Notes: generated from the letters alone by a model not told the origin. A stretch of DNA of 64,000 nucleotides from Eriocheir sinensis (GCF_024679095.1 NC_066520.1:9547908-9611907), one strand, 5' to 3'; counted from the first letter of the stretch, positions 1 through 13,334 are shown. Numbers and translations are program-made.

Positions 1-34
<34 letters not shown>
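1..34. repeat. (GA)17 microsatellite
   Basis: Perfect dinucleotide run cut by the window edge, so its full length is unknown. A second GA/GGCG-rich patch follows at 125-169. Confidence 0.95.
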
Positions 35-38
<4 letters not shown>

Positions 39-170
39 CAAAACGAAAATTACGGAGGACCATGCATGCGCGCTCGCTGTTGTATTACCAAACCATTTTC
101 CGAGGATATGCGCACTGCCAGGACGAGAGAGAGAGAGAGGGGCGGAGAGAGGGGCGGAGAGAGAGAGACA

Positions 171-1494
171 GGGAAGATCTATTAAGCATCTCATCCCGGG
201 CGGTTGGGTGAGAGCCTCCGACATGTCCCTGTATTGTGCGGCAGCGTGGGAGTATTGGGTAATGACAGCGGCCTCGTGTACAGACGTGTTTGGCTACCGG
301 AGTTGAGTGAATTTTCCAAACTCCAAAATTTTTTCCTTCAATTTGGAGCAGCCTCTCTTCGGAACACTTATGCTTTTTGTGGGAAACCCTAAAGTGTACG
401 TGCTCACTATACGGGGTCTGTGCATGGGAAGAATATGCGCGGGTGGCTGGAGCTGAACGGACTAAAGCAGGTATTCCCTTCTCAAAAAGACAATGTTTTT
501 TTTTATCGCCCTCCCCTCGGAACACTCGTCTTTCAGGTGGAATACGTTTAATATATGCATCCACTACACTGCGGCTATGCATGCAAATGAGTCCAACGTG
601 GAATTGATTTTCACCCATTAAAAAAAAAATCATGAGCATTCCTCCTTCGTAGCATTCCGGTTTCATATGTAAAATAATATATGAATACATTAACTGTGTC
701 TATCCGCGGAAATGGTATGTATGGATACCTGGAGTAGAGAGCCATGGAGTTCATATCCTTCCGAAAAACTTACTTGTACGTATATTGAACATTAATTAAC
801 TTTTCTTGTAGAACATCATATATGTATAAAATGAATTCTTAAGCTGTCCCTTTAAAAGTCACTAAACTTGGCCACATTAGGAGCGCACGACACCGTCCCC
901 TAATAGTCATACAAAACTTGGCCCAGGATAAGCTGGGGCCACGCTAGGCTCCTGCCAGTGGGATGCACACACGTGACTGGCCTATGCTCGCCACCCGCCA
1001 TCCACTCAACCTATTTTTAACAATTTGGATTAAAAGGGAAAAGGTAATTCCCACAAGTGCCGATTTTATCAGTGCTTAGAGAAGGAAAGAAAGTTAATGA
1101 GCTCCGAGGCTTGAGTCAGCAGCTCAAATAACTTGCAAAGGGTGAAAGAATGATCCCCCGCCACGGGAGGGCGCAGCGTGGAGGATATGCAGACCCCCTT
1201 CCCACACACACCCCATCGACGGGCTCTGATCAGCGGAGCGACACTTTTAAACAGGAGATTCTTTTGTGCAGGTGTTGCTGTTTTTGTGTTGCTCTGTTCG
1301 TGTGTAAACTGAACCAGAATACACTGTTTCGTACAACAAAACGTATTTATTTCGAAGGGGTGAATGACATTAGTATATTATTTTAGTACAAATAAATAGA
1401 TTAATTAATCAATAAATTGATATACGTTTTTATCTATTCCTCTAAATAAAGTATACTGGCCCGTGACCATTAGCTATGCATATTATGTATAGAA

Positions 1495-1496
<2 letters not shown>
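171..1496. other. Unique AT-rich DNA, no gene seen
   Basis: About 1.3 kb without tandem structure. Open frames on both strands here are short and overlap one another with no splice-site support. I see no recognisable protein, RNA or mobile element. Confidence 0.6.

Positions 1497-1532
<36 letters not shown>
1497..1532. repeat. (CA)18 microsatellite
   Basis: Perfect CA run. A GGCAGGCT-rich minisatellite-like patch follows at about 1587-1650. Confidence 0.95.
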
Positions 1533-1533
<1 letters not shown>

Positions 1534-2091
1534 CTTCCTCATATTACAACAAAAGGCACACAGCATAATCCCCCGATATGACAGGAGGGCGGGCAGGCTG
1601 GCAGGAGAGCGGGCAGGCTGGCAGGCAGGCAAGGAGGCGGGCAGGCAGGTAAGCTGACTGACAAGCTTGATCTTCCTCCTCCCTGGCCGGTGCAGCTCCT
1701 CCTCGGCCCCGCAGCTTTAACCCGCTGGCCGCCCAGCCCTCCCTTAGACGCGGACACCACCGATCACACGTTCCTCAGACTATTAACCTTATTAACCTCC
1801 ATCTCCGGCGACGCGACGATGCTCACACAATATTTCTTTCTCCTCACTTTTCTTCCAAGTTTGTCTATGCAGGGGGGAGGGGGTCCACAGCGGGGAAAGA
1901 TTCAGGGGGTAAACTTTGGTCGTGAATTATAAAAAGATACGATGCATGAACCACGATGCGATGTTGTTTATGTGGCACTTCATTGTGATTTATTTTTTCT
2001 TGCGATCCGAAGAGTGGGAATAAGTTACTGAGTCTGGGGAAGGGGGGAGGGGGGAGGGCACGCTTTGCTCCATCTTTTCCTCGCCCGTCAG

Positions 2092-2435
2092 AGAGCAGCA
2101 GCAGCAGTGCAAAAAAGATCAAAACTTACTCGCAGGAGCTCCGCGCAGAGTGATTTATGTCGCTCCGCTGCCTGGCTGTTCGGCTGTGCCCTGAAAACAC
2201 ACGGTGGGGCTGTTCACTGAGTTCCAAGTGTGAAGCGATTTCCGAACTTTTGACGTCTGTCGGAGTAATGTGATGACCGTGGCCGCGGCGGAGTGAGGAA
2301 AGGAGGTGAAGGGCGGCCCATAACGCGGGACACCTCAGACCCACCAACGGGTATTGATTGGGCTCATCATCCCACCATTTCCTGAAGACTCCTGGATGAA
2401 AGCAGACGCCGGCTTTTGAGGTAAGACCAGTGACG
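2092..2435. other. Exon-like unique block with splice signals on both strands
   Basis: GC-richer, non-repetitive block. On the plus strand a pyrimidine tract ends in CAG at 2091 and a donor GAG|GTAAGA lies at 2420/2421. On the minus strand a CCTCCCTCCCTTATCAG acceptor precedes 2435 and a CGA|GTAAGT donor follows 2130, enclosing 306 nt (102 codons) that stay open. The peptide is unrecognised. The plus frame has stops, so a plus exon would be non-coding. Strand is undecided. Confidence 0.2.
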
Positions 2436-2460
2436 CTGATAAGGGAGGGAGGGACTCGCA

Positions 2461-2501
2461 CACTACTACTACTACTACTAATACTGCTACTACTACTTCT
2501 T

Positions 2502-2566
<65 letters not shown>
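2461..2566. repeat. (ACT)n-(CTG)n trinucleotide compound repeat
   Basis: Imperfect ACT triplets followed by eight CTG triplets. Degenerate AAT/AAC-type triplets continue to about 2680. Confidence 0.9.
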
Positions 2567-2835
2567 TCGGGTGTCATTTTAACAGTAGTGATGAGTAGAA
2601 GTAACGATAATGAGTGACGATTACGATGATGATGCCAATGATAAATAATAACAATAACAATAACAGCAATAATAACAACCTCCATTCTTCAAACGTGGAT
2701 AATAACAGGCGAGCAGAACACATTTCACGCTCCGGCAAATGTGGCTTCAATATCTGAGGTGGAGCGGCATTTTTACGGCGAGGCCCTGTCAGGTAATGAG
2801 GGTAGAACAGCAACTAATGATAATGCAGCCCGCGG

Positions 2836-3230
2836 TGGAGTGCCGGGAAGGGAAGGGAGGTGAGGCCCAGGTGAGTGCCGGGAAGGGAAGGGAGGTGAGG
2901 CCCGGGGGAGAGACGGGAAGGGAAGGGAGGTGAGGCCCGGGTGAGTGACGGGAAGGGAAGGGAGGTGGGGCCCGGGGGAGAGACTGGAAGGGAAGGGAGG
3001 TGAGGCCCAGGTGAGTGACGGGAAGGGAAGGGAGGTGGGGCCCGGGGGAGAGACGGGAAGGGAAGGGAGGTGAGGCCCAGGTGAGTGACGGGAAGGGAAG
3101 GGAGGTGAGGCCCGGGGGAGAGACGGGAAGGGAAGGGAGGTGAGGCCCGGGGGAGAGACGGGAAGGGAAGGGAGGTGAGGCCCGGGGGAGAGACGGGAAG
3201 GGAAGGGAGGTGAGGCCCGGGGGACTGACG
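2836..3230. repeat. 35-bp G-rich minisatellite, about 11 copies
   Basis: The unit carries the core GGGAAGGGAAGGGAGG followed by TGAGGCCC. Two unit types differ after GGCCC: type X reads AGGTGAGTGAC or close variants and type Y reads GGGGGAGAGAC. Order is X,Y repeated four times, then only Y, so the array is a 70-bp dimer repeat that passes into a monomer repeat. Each unit has four G-runs on the plus strand and could fold as a quadruplex. Type X also contains a CAG|GTGAGT donor-like string. Confidence 0.95.
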
Positions 3231-4017
3231 GGAGAGAACAGGTGCGGGAGGTGCAGGTGGAGTATGGAATGGAAGGACTCGTTAGGCAGAGGAAGAGGCA
3301 GGTGAGGCGAGGTGGATGGACACGTTAGGCTGAGTGTGGGCAGGTGAAGGATGAGGTAGGACACTTTAGGTAGGGAAGGGACATGTGAAGGATGAAATAG
3401 GACACGTTAGGTAGAGAAAGGATAGGTACAGGATAAGGTGAAAGGACGTCAAGGAGAGAATGAACAGGTGAAGGATGAAATAAAAGGAAACACTTGGTAG
3501 GCTAAACAAGTGAAGGAGGGACACGTTAGGACACCTTCATAAATAGATCGCACCTTGCTAGATTAGTCACCTTAACATGCTTCCTGTGACACTTCTTGCG
3601 GCGATGGATGAGAGAATATTTAGAACATCGTTAAAAGAATGTGGAATAAGTTAGGGCCCTTCCCTCCCCTTATAAAGACGCTCCAGCTTGTTAGTCGAGC
3701 CACCTTATCGTTATATTTTTTTAACCTGTAACGTGAGGACAGACGAGAGAGGTCCTTCAGAGCTCCGCAAACAGTCATGACGCAGCGCCCCTCTTGAGGT
3801 CGTGTAACTCAGCACGTGAATGGCGGTGGTTATTACAGTGTCTTTTTAGCCCCCGAGTGTAAACACGCCACTTCCTTCAAATGAGTTTTGTCTTGAGTGC
3901 CGAAAGGCGTTGAGTTTGTAGCTATAGGGGGGAGAAGCAGAGCGTGTGGCTACCCGAGGTGTGAACTCCTGGCTATGGCGTGTGAGGCTGTGTAACTCCC
4001 TGAGGCAGAGCCCACAA

Positions 4018-4020
<3 letters not shown>
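3231..4020. other. Mostly unique flank of the minisatellite
   Basis: Begins with degenerate AGGTGAAGGATGA-type motifs (to about 3520) that echo the minisatellite, then unique DNA. No gene seen. Confidence 0.5.

Positions 4021-4072
<52 letters not shown>
4021..4072. repeat. (GT)14-(GA)12 compound microsatellite
   Basis: A perfect GT run changes directly into a GA run. Confidence 0.95.
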
Positions 4073-4541
4073 CTGCGTAACCGCTTATATTCAAGGCTCC
4101 TCGAGGTACATGTTATTGTATAGCCCCAGCGACGGCTCTTCAAAAGTATATTTCCTCGTTACCTAACATTTTCCTTACGAGCCAAAGCCGCACTTCACCC
4201 TCAAGTCCTTGTAGTGCAAACACTCATCTGGCAGGGCGGGAGGTCCTCTTTCAGACACGGCTCAGAATGAAAACACGACCTTTTTCCAAACCATAAAAAT
4301 ATCAGCAGCCCTTCTCTTAGTGTGGAGGAATGGCTGCCGAAGGACGCATGCGGGGTGGAAGCAGTCCAGCCGAGGCCAATACCAGTCTTCCTGCTAATGA
4401 TTTATCACTCCAAGACCAAAGGCCAACCTTCCTGGCCGCTATGTATGTCTATCTCGACTTCCCAATACGGTGTGCTGCACGGTGCACGACTGGTAAGGAC
4501 TAGCCATTAGTGCAGCAGGAATGACGAAAGAACAACACTCG

Positions 4542-4542
<1 letters not shown>

Positions 4543-4600
<58 letters not shown>
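4543..4600. repeat. (CA)29 microsatellite
   Basis: Perfect CA run. Confidence 0.95.
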
Positions 4601-4603
<3 letters not shown>

Positions 4604-5022
4604 GGTTATTATTCATCTCTATGCTGCGTGGGGCATGACTGGTAAACATTGCCCGCCATTACTGCAACACAACGGGAGGAAGGTTTGTTTGGGGCTGCGG
4701 GGCGGTGCAAAAGGAGTCATCATTAGCAACCACTCCGTGCACCATGTTAGTTCATCAGCGGAAGGAGACACATCGGGCTTACTCTCGTAATGAGGCCACT
4801 TTACTGCGGCTTAATTCAGAGCGGTGCGCCAGTAAAAAGCTTCCGTCTCGTCGTGATGTGGAACCCAACTCTGCATGGAGTCCACTTACCGCGAGAAGCT
4901 GGAAATTCTTTGCATATTTCCCGTTAATGGCGTTAATGGCAACGCTCGCTGTGTGACGCCAGGCAACCACTGGGAGGCGTGATAAGGACGCAGGAAATAA
5001 CTTGCCGATTTCACCTATCTTC

Positions 5023-5026
<4 letters not shown>

Positions 5027-5077
<51 letters not shown>
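5027..5077. repeat. (AC)25 microsatellite
   Basis: Perfect AC run just upstream (minus-strand sense) of a weak exon-like segment at 4890-4969. Confidence 0.95.
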
Positions 5078-5078
<1 letters not shown>

Positions 5079-5424
5079 TATGAATTATGGAATGATCGGT
5101 TGCTATTTGAAGAAACTGTTACTGTTAAGAGATCCTTGCGCAAATACCCTTATTAAAATATTAAACTGCTTAAACAGAGAAGGGCGGGACACGGCACTGA
5201 CTCACTGGGTCCCGAAAGAATGTAGTGGAAAAAGACGTGACTGAAGACAAAGATGAGCCGGAAATTTTTTCAGGCACAATATGGCAGAGAATGAAACACA
5301 TCCCTTTAGTCATATAGATACTGGGGACTCATAATGACTCAGTAACATAAAACAGGACGGTGTTATCAAACCAAATGAAACCGATGAATAAATGGATAGA
5401 AATATATATATAAGCTATTCTTAC

Positions 5425-5558
5425 CTTGATTTCCTTGATTTTCCAGCAAGTCCTGTGGAGCGATTTATTGTCCCTCTGATGGACATTACTTACAAACCGG
5501 GTCAAGTCTTCCGTTCCTTGGATAGAGTGGGCACAGCACCTCACCACATGACCTCTCC
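5425..5558 (-). CDS. Weak candidate internal exon, unrecognised protein
   Basis: On the minus strand an acceptor (TTTAACCTTCACAG) precedes 5558 and a strong donor ATCAAG|GTAAGAAT follows 5425. The 134 nt hold 44 open codons after two leading bases, including the stretch GTEDLTRFVSNVHQRDNKS. I recognise no family. A second minus-strand segment, 4890-4969, has an acceptor CGCCTCCCAG and a donor GCG|GTAAGT and would follow it. Open frames this short are common by chance, so the call rests on the paired splice signals. Confidence 0.2.
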
Positions 5559-5919
5559 CTGTGAAGGTTAAATAACGTCATACAGCATTAGGACAGGAGA
5601 AATATAAAAGATGCGTGTCATAAAAACAAGTAAACAAAATTCATACACATTAGCAATATAAAAGAGGCAAAAAAAAATCAACAACAAACTCCACAACACC
5701 GACTTCACGTTAAGGCGGAAATCCGTGGAAATCTATTTTTCATGGCCAAAGCGAACGTTTTGTAAGGGAGCGTTGAGGCGTAAAGAGACTAAAAACTTTG
5801 CGGGCTACAGGAGCAAGCCGGCCAGCACGCGCACAGCCGGCATACCAAGCAGCCCAAAGAGGTGCGAGAGGGGAACAGAAGGAGAAAATTCTGCGATACT
5901 CAAAATCTTTACCTCTACA

Positions 5920-6140
5920 CTCCCTCCTCTCCCTCCCTCCCCGTCTTTACTTACTATACCCTATCCTAGCCACCTCCCTTCCCCCTCCTCCTCCTCTTCC
6001 TCCTTCCCTTCCACGCCCTACTAAACGCGTCCCTCATCTCTCTTTTACCCTCTTTTCCTTCTCCATCTCTTTTGCATCCTACTACACCTTTAACCCAACT
6101 CATCTTCATCTTTCTCCTCCTCTTCCTCCTCTTCCTCCTC
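5920..6140. repeat. Polypyrimidine tract (CCT/CTT-rich)
   Basis: Low-complexity C/T-rich stretch that creates stop-poor frames on the plus strand. Not coding. Confidence 0.85.
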
Positions 6141-6517
6141 CTAGAACGCTACTTGGCACCCTTTAATAGATTAGGCCCTCGCACGAGAGAGAGGAAGAAA
6201 ATAAGGAGGAGTTGGAGGAGCCGGAGGAGGCTGTGAAAGGCGGCGGCGGCCATAAGGAATGAAACAATAACAGCCTCCTTAACGGCACGCCGCCTCTCCA
6301 TCTCCAGAGTCGCTTCTTGAGGCTGACTCGCCGGGCTCCGACATCGCGCCGTTCCTACTCCAGGCTTGGCAGGTGTTTCGTTTGATAACACAGAGCTGTT
6401 TTATTTTGTACGGCTTCAATTAAAGTGAATTAAAGGGGAGAAATATTCTGTGGGAGGCGACTCCTCAGGACGCCTATACACACCGTCGCGGGCCTCGGCT
6501 CGTCAACACTTTTGCAG

Positions 6518-6687
6518 ACGCGCTCCTCCTGACGCCCTTCCTTCCTTCCCCTGCCTCGCCGCGCGGCCATAACACTTTATTGCTGCTCCTGCTGAGCGCT
6601 GACGACGCCCGGCAACGCAATCTCTCCATGAGTGTAGATATCAAGTTCCCCGCCGACAAGGGCCTGCCCAGCGCTGTCTCTTATTAG
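6518..6687 (+). CDS. Candidate terminal exon, unrecognised protein
   Basis: An acceptor CAACACTTTTGCAG ends at 6517. After two leading bases, 55 codons run open to TAG at 6685-6687. Third positions are about 73% G/C and the end reads DARQRNLSMSVDIKFPADKG followed by LPSAVSY, which looks protein-like. The opposite strand is also open over much of it in a different frame, so strand is uncertain. No AATAAA was seen close behind. Family unknown. Confidence 0.22.
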
Positions 6688-6956
6688 TTAGTAATTAATG
6701 CATCATGCGACAGACAACCAATGGCCTGATAACATCCTTTATCCGTGTACGGCAGCATTGCACGTTCACGGAGCGGCCTTATTTACCCTGCCGACAGGAC
6801 GAACACTCTCATAACAGGAGTGATTAATATTTGAGCGGCAGCATCATTATCTTTACAGTTATTTGCCTGCCGGCCATCCCATTTGGCGCACAAAGAGCGT
6901 ATGATACTCATGTTCTGTGTAGCAGGAGAAAAATTTACATCATTCGGGCTGTGTGA
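6688..6956. other. Unique DNA, no feature seen
   Basis: AT-leaning sequence leading into a long GT array. Confidence 0.5.
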
Positions 6957-7057
<101 letters not shown>

Positions 7058-7111
7058 ATTGATGCGTTTTTATTGTAAGTTGTGGTCAATAAATATCTAT
7101 CTATCTGTGTG

Positions 7112-7144
<33 letters not shown>

Positions 7145-7594
7145 TCGCGTGCTCTCTAAACGAAAACAAAAATGATGGCGCGCTGGACTTAGCTGAAAGA
7201 TGGTCTCGGTAAATCGATGACCAATACCACGCCAGCAATCCTTCACTCGCCGGTCAGTTCAATCATCCCGAAACACGCGCCCTTAAAAACACCCGACGGC
7301 CATCACATAAATGAACCCCGGTGTGTATGGGTGCCTCTGAGCAACAAATGTCAACGTTAAAGGTTTTAGTGCCAGTTATATTTGCAAACGGACAGCTTCA
7401 TTTGGCAGCGTAACATTAGCTTAATTAGGATTCATGCCTTTCACCCCGACTTTATTAGTGAAACAAAATTTATTGGCTCTGCGCGGTAGGGTTGTCACAA
7501 GGTATGAGATAACCGGTATCAGGTGTGTTGGTATAGTAGTAGTAGTAGTAGTAGTGGTAGGTAATCAGGTAGATAGGCAGACTAAAAACGAGAG

Positions 7595-7827
<233 letters not shown>

Positions 7828-7980
7828 TGTAGTAAATGATCACAATAATCCTGTACCGCGTAATTCAAAGAACGAGGAGAGAGTATACAGTCTCCTCGTC
7901 CCGCCACGAAGGAGATGCTCGTGATAAATCAAGTTACAGACACGACCAAAGGAGAGAAATAACCGACACCTCAAAGAATA

Positions 7981-8198
7981 ACCGCATCTCTTCCCTCATG
8001 CAAACACGGTCATTGAAATCCGCGATCCAAACACATTTTTACACAAGAAATATTATCCCGCTCTTGAAGTCTTGGCGAATTTCGTGCCTCGAGGGACCTT
8101 TATCTTGCAAATCCTTCGCGATGGCCGTGATGACGCCAGGAGACTCGCGGCGAGAGTGGCGGCGGGTCCGGCCAAACCTCCGCGCCCGATCGCTGGTA
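7981..8198. other. Unique block open on both strands beside MITE copy a
   Basis: On the minus strand a CTTACCAG acceptor at 8192 opens a frame with GVITAIAKDLQDKGPSRHEI and ends in a stop near 8039. On the plus strand a frame ends at the donor GCTG|GTAAGT (8194/8195). Both could be chance. The plus donor overlaps the left end of MITE copy a, which weakens it. Confidence 0.15.
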
Positions 8199-8420
8199 AG
8201 TTGGTATTGTTGGACGCTCCCGCCTTTCACATCAACTATTTTCAAAGGCCAAACAGGAGACTAGTCGAGTTCTAATGAGTGTTTATTTAGGTTCCTGATA
8301 CAGAAGAAGGGTCAGACTACCACCAGGATCTTAAAGTATACCCCTGGAAATGCCCCAAACTCCTACGAAAGCCTTGTCATATATGTGAACTTGGGCGCCG
8401 ATTTGTTTAAAAATATGGCC
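8199..8420 (+). mobile_element. MITE family 1, copy a
   Basis: About 220 bp. Diagnostic core strings shared with the other copies are TTCTAATGAGTGTTT, ACAGAAGAAGGGTCA, CTACCACCAGG and CCTACGAAAGCCTTGTCA. The ends are imperfect inverted repeats: the left starts GGTCGGTATTTTCAGACG in consensus and the right, read inverted, GGTCATATTCTTAAAC. There is no coding capacity. I infer a non-autonomous DNA transposon. Orientation '+' is arbitrary and applied to all copies. Confidence 0.75.
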
Positions 8421-8429
8421 CTTAAACCT

Positions 8430-8865
8430 AAGATCTTAAACCCTCCTTGCCTGTTCTATCCCCTTTCCTTTCAGCGTCTTTTACCTTATTCATACGCCTT
8501 GTCTTCCCTCCGACTCTTTCTCTTTTTATCTATCTGTCCGTTTGTCAGAATTAATATACGTATGTCCCTCTTTGAGATACCTATATAACCTTCCTCGCCT
8601 ACTCTCTCCCCTTCCCTTTCCGTGTCCTTTACCCTATTTGTTCCTCTTCTCTTCCCTCCGACTCTGTCTCTCTCCCTCTTTCTCTATCTGTCCGTTTGTC
8701 AGGATTAATATATCTCCCTCTTTAAGATACACATATAACCCTTCTCCCCTATTCTCTCCCCTTCCCTTTCCGTGTCTTTTATCCTATTTGTTCCCCTTCT
8801 CTTCCCTCCGACTCTCTCTTTCTCCCTCTTTCTCTAACTCTCCGTCCGTCCGTCACTCATTTTTA
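8430..8865. repeat. Polypyrimidine tandem repeat, about 150-bp unit, 3 copies
   Basis: The marker TCCCTCCGACTCT recurs about every 150 bp, each time followed by a TATCTGTCCG-type block and a TATATAACC-type block. The strand is C/T-rich and yields spurious open frames. Confidence 0.85.
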
Positions 8866-9095
8866 ACACCCAGATACCCAGAAATTGAACACGTTTCTCA
8901 TGCAAAGTCTTCAGTGGTCTCGTGAAAACATACAACTTTTTCAATCATACACCCCCCCCCCGCATCCCCCCCTCTTCCACACACACACACATATATACAC
9001 ACGCACAGGTTCCAATCACAAGTTACGGCGCTGAAGAGAAATCCCGACCGAGCGCGTTCCCAACTCTCACCTGCAGTGCCGTTCCGTACAGGCTT

Positions 9096-9297
9096 GGTAT
9101 TCTCAAACGCGTCCACCGCTCACACACTCGTATTTGACAGGGCTTTCACAGGGGTTTGGGGCATTTGGAGAGGTGGTAATTTGAGCCTTCTTCTGTACCC
9201 TGAACCTAAAAAAACACTCATGAGAACCCGATTGATCTCCTTTTTGGCCTTTGGAAGTAGTTGATGTGAAAGGCGGAAGCGTCTGAAAATACCGACC
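9096..9297 (-). mobile_element. MITE family 1, copy b
   Basis: Inverted relative to copy a. It retains both ends (TATTCTCAAACGC on one side, GTCTGAAAATACCGACC on the other), which defines the terminal sequence well. Confidence 0.8.
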
Positions 9298-9497
9298 CTG
9301 GACAGAAAGGTAGCGCTGAAAAGGCCCGGGCACTAAAACGCCAGTCCTCGCCACGACAACGAGACGCGAACTCGGCAAAATGTAATATAATGCGAACATT
9401 TCTTTGACTGCCGGAAAAGAAAACTTCCCAAAACCAATAAAAACTTGCGGCATTTGCGTGTATCACCGGACATCAAAAATAACTTGTCTGTTTGTTT

Positions 9498-9503
<6 letters not shown>

Positions 9504-9590
<87 letters not shown>
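9504..9590. repeat. (GT)43 microsatellite
   Basis: Perfect GT run after a TTTG-rich lead. Confidence 0.95.
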
Positions 9591-9592
<2 letters not shown>

Positions 9593-9691
9593 ATTTGAAT
9601 TCGTATGACCATAAAAAAATATGATCAGTGAATTTGATGAAAAGACAAATAAAATATTTTTACTGCCAAGGGTAATCATACCACCCTCGTA

Positions 9692-9692
<1 letters not shown>

Positions 9693-9764
<72 letters not shown>

Positions 9765-9818
9765 AGTAGTAGTAGTAGTAGCAGTAGTAATAGTAGTAGC
9801 AGTAGTAGTAGTAGTAGG
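9693..9818. repeat. (AC)35-(GTA)18 compound repeat
   Basis: A perfect AC run to 9762, then GTA triplets with AAT and GCA interruptions. Confidence 0.95.
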
Positions 9819-10085
9819 CCACTGTGTGTAACTGTGTCCCGGGCAACCCTTCTGCAGATAATGAGGACAAATGGCGAACCTTGGCCTGAGCAATGGGCGT
9901 AGTTAGGGGAATCAAATCCATCAGCGGCGGTAATAATCGTGCCATCTGTGTGAATGGACCTCGCCGGTAGAAATTGTTTTCCCGTTCAGCGATCCAAAAT
10001 ACGATACACCAAAACACATAACATTCCGACGATCCTTCCTGGGACATCACCACGTGTGTTCTTGAGCTTAAAAGAGTATAATCAC

Positions 10086-10310
10086 GGCCATCTTCTTAAA
10101 CATTTCGGCGCCCAAGCACACACGTATTCGACAAAGCTTTCGTAGGAGTTGCAAGCTAGCATGTCCATGGGTAGTTTCATAACCCTGGTGGGAGTTTGTC
10201 AAAGCTTCTGTGCCATGAACGTCAAAAATATGCTCATGAGAATCCGATTACTCTCCTTTGTGACATTTGAAAATATTTATTGTGAGATCCGAAAGCCTCT
10301 GAGATTGACA
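10086..10310 (-). mobile_element. MITE family 1, copy c
   Basis: A diverged copy with both ends still recognisable (CTTCTTAAACATTTCGG and CTCTGAGATTG). Same orientation as copy b, opposite to copy a. Confidence 0.7.
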
Positions 10311-10593
10311 TGAGTTCAGACATTTCCATACAAGCGGTCCAGGCATATAATACGAGTTTGTGAATTCAGACATACTTGACGAGGATGAAATGATACGAAG
10401 AGCAAGCAATTTCCTGAACACAATAGGCGAGTTTTCCTTTTTTTCTTTTTTAGGAATTCAGCTACATTTCACATTTTTCGGGCAGCTTTCCAATTTTTCT
10501 TTTGTGTGTTTGTTTTTATTTTTGTTGTTTGTTTTGAAGCCTTTTCCCCATGCACGAGTCTCTGGGGATAAAAAAAAAGTGACCAATAGCCGA

Positions 10594-11138
<545 letters not shown>

Positions 11139-11474
11139 TTATTTACATGAAGAGGAGAGAGAGAGAGAGAGAGAGAGAAGGGGGGTGAGGGGGTGAGGGG
11201 GTGCTCGCTGGATTACTAGCCCTTTCATCAAGCCTGAGCAGAAACACGGACGCTTTTTGCCCCCTCCGATACTCGCCGCCGCCGCCGTCATCTGCACGGC
11301 CCCGCGCCGCAGACACTGCCGCCGACTATTAAGGCAAAACACGCCCTCGTCGGGAACACTTTCTGCGTCAGTGGCGCCATTATACACCGACGAATACGAG
11401 GCAGTGGACATGACAGTTAGATCGGACCCGAGCATGTTTAGAGCCCGACAAACAAACATAAAACGTCGTCTCAA
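11139..11474 (-). CDS. Weak candidate open frame, unrecognised
   Basis: The minus-strand frame from about 11440 to 11225 reads as non-repetitive protein, for example NGATDAESVPDEGVFCLNS, with about two thirds G/C at third positions; its 3' part runs into GA repeats. The opposite strand is open too, with a peptide ending RARQTNIKRRLKTTAW. No strong splice pair was found. Either could be chance. Confidence 0.15.
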   Translation of the reverse strand: MRRRFMFVCRALNMLGSDLTVMSTASYSSVYNGATDAESVPDEGVFCLNSRRQCLRRGAVQMTAAAASIGGGKKRPCFCSGLMKGLVIQRAPPHPLTPLLSLSLSLSSSCK

Positions 11475-11490
11475 GACAACGGCGTGGTGA

Positions 11491-12193
11491 CACGAGCAGT
11501 CCCACCATCATGATCTGTCCGACTCCGCAAACTTTATTTAAAACCACATATAATCCACTGCATTCAGTCTTTCAATAGCGTACCTTTTATTTGTGATTTT
11601 CTTTCTGTCTCCGCAGAGTTCAGGCTGAAATGAGCCCTGTATGTCAGCTATTAATTAATAGGCTCGAGACCATTGAACCTGACGGAAAATCAGAAGAAAA
11701 CTCTGATGGGACAATGAATATCGTATGATAAAAGAGGGAAGCTTATTATAACTTATTAAAGGACTAATGCTGTGAGGGAAATATGTTTGTAAATATACCC
11801 TGGGCACCTCGCGCATGCGCAGATCAGGGGGGGACAGTTCATGATAGTGGGACAGCCCATGTTACCACACCGGAAGTGGCGGATATTGTGCCGTGAACTT
11901 GATCTTGATGACCGAAGACGAGGACGATGCCGGCCATTTAAGCAATCCCTAACTGCGGAGGGAGTCGTGTGTGTCTTGGGCATTGGGTTCTATTATAATC
12001 CTTATGACCACGACGCCACTGAAAATTACAATAAAGTCGATAAATAGAAGCATTCGAAAGGACATAATGGACTACTCTATTATATACCTCTTTCTTAAAC
12101 TTTAACCACGATAATGACAACACTATTAAAGATACCACAAAATGTATATATACAAACATCTTTAAAGACATGATGGACTGACCTAATAACCCA
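11491..12193. other. Unique DNA, no feature seen
   Basis: Unique AT-rich sequence ending in a short (GT)12 run at 12194-12217. Confidence 0.5.
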
Positions 12194-12279
12194 GTGTGTG
12201 TGTGTGTGTGTGTGTGTTATCCCCTTAACGAGTAGGTGACTTCCAAAAGGATCTTAAAGGCGAGAGGAAATCCCCAAAC

Positions 12280-12678
<399 letters not shown>

Positions 12679-13019
12679 ACTTCCATTAGCGCATGAGAAT
12701 GAAATAGTAAAGAAAAAACAAAACGAAACAGGCAAGTGGACAACTGAAACAAAGACAACTGGCGACAATGAACAGAAAGAAGGAAGCAGAGGAGGGGAAA
12801 AATAACGACAGGGATAAAAGACAAGCAGGATAAAGAAGCTGGGAGGAGCGACAACTCACGCACGCACAAAGGCAGCCAAAGGGAAGCCGCCGGTAAAAAG
12901 TAGACAATTCACAAGGAAGCAAAACAACATGAAAGTCTTATAAAAAAAAACTAAAGGAAAGAACACAGCAAGAAAACAACGCAGAAAGCTCCGTTACGGT
13001 GACTGTTTTGTGTCTCTTT

Positions 13020-13239
<220 letters not shown>

Positions 13240-13242
13240 GAA

Positions 13243-13300
13243 AAGCAAAGGTAGATTATATAACACGGAAAATCTAGGATGTGCAACGTTCCTCGAAATT
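13243..13300. repeat. Block A of the A-B-(AG)n repeat
   Basis: Contains ATTATATAACACGGAAAAT and GGATGTGCAACGTTCCT, repeated nearly exactly at 54588-54644. It forms the right flank of the AG run. Confidence 0.8.
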
Positions 13301-13331
13301 CTATAGTAAGGGGACACAAGAAAGGGTAATG

Positions 13332-13334
<3 letters not shown>

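Noticed and set aside
9060..9096. Minus-strand donor CTGCAG|GTGAGAG next to MITE copy b
   Set aside because: The sequence that would be exon is almost entirely the MITE end; no acceptor found.
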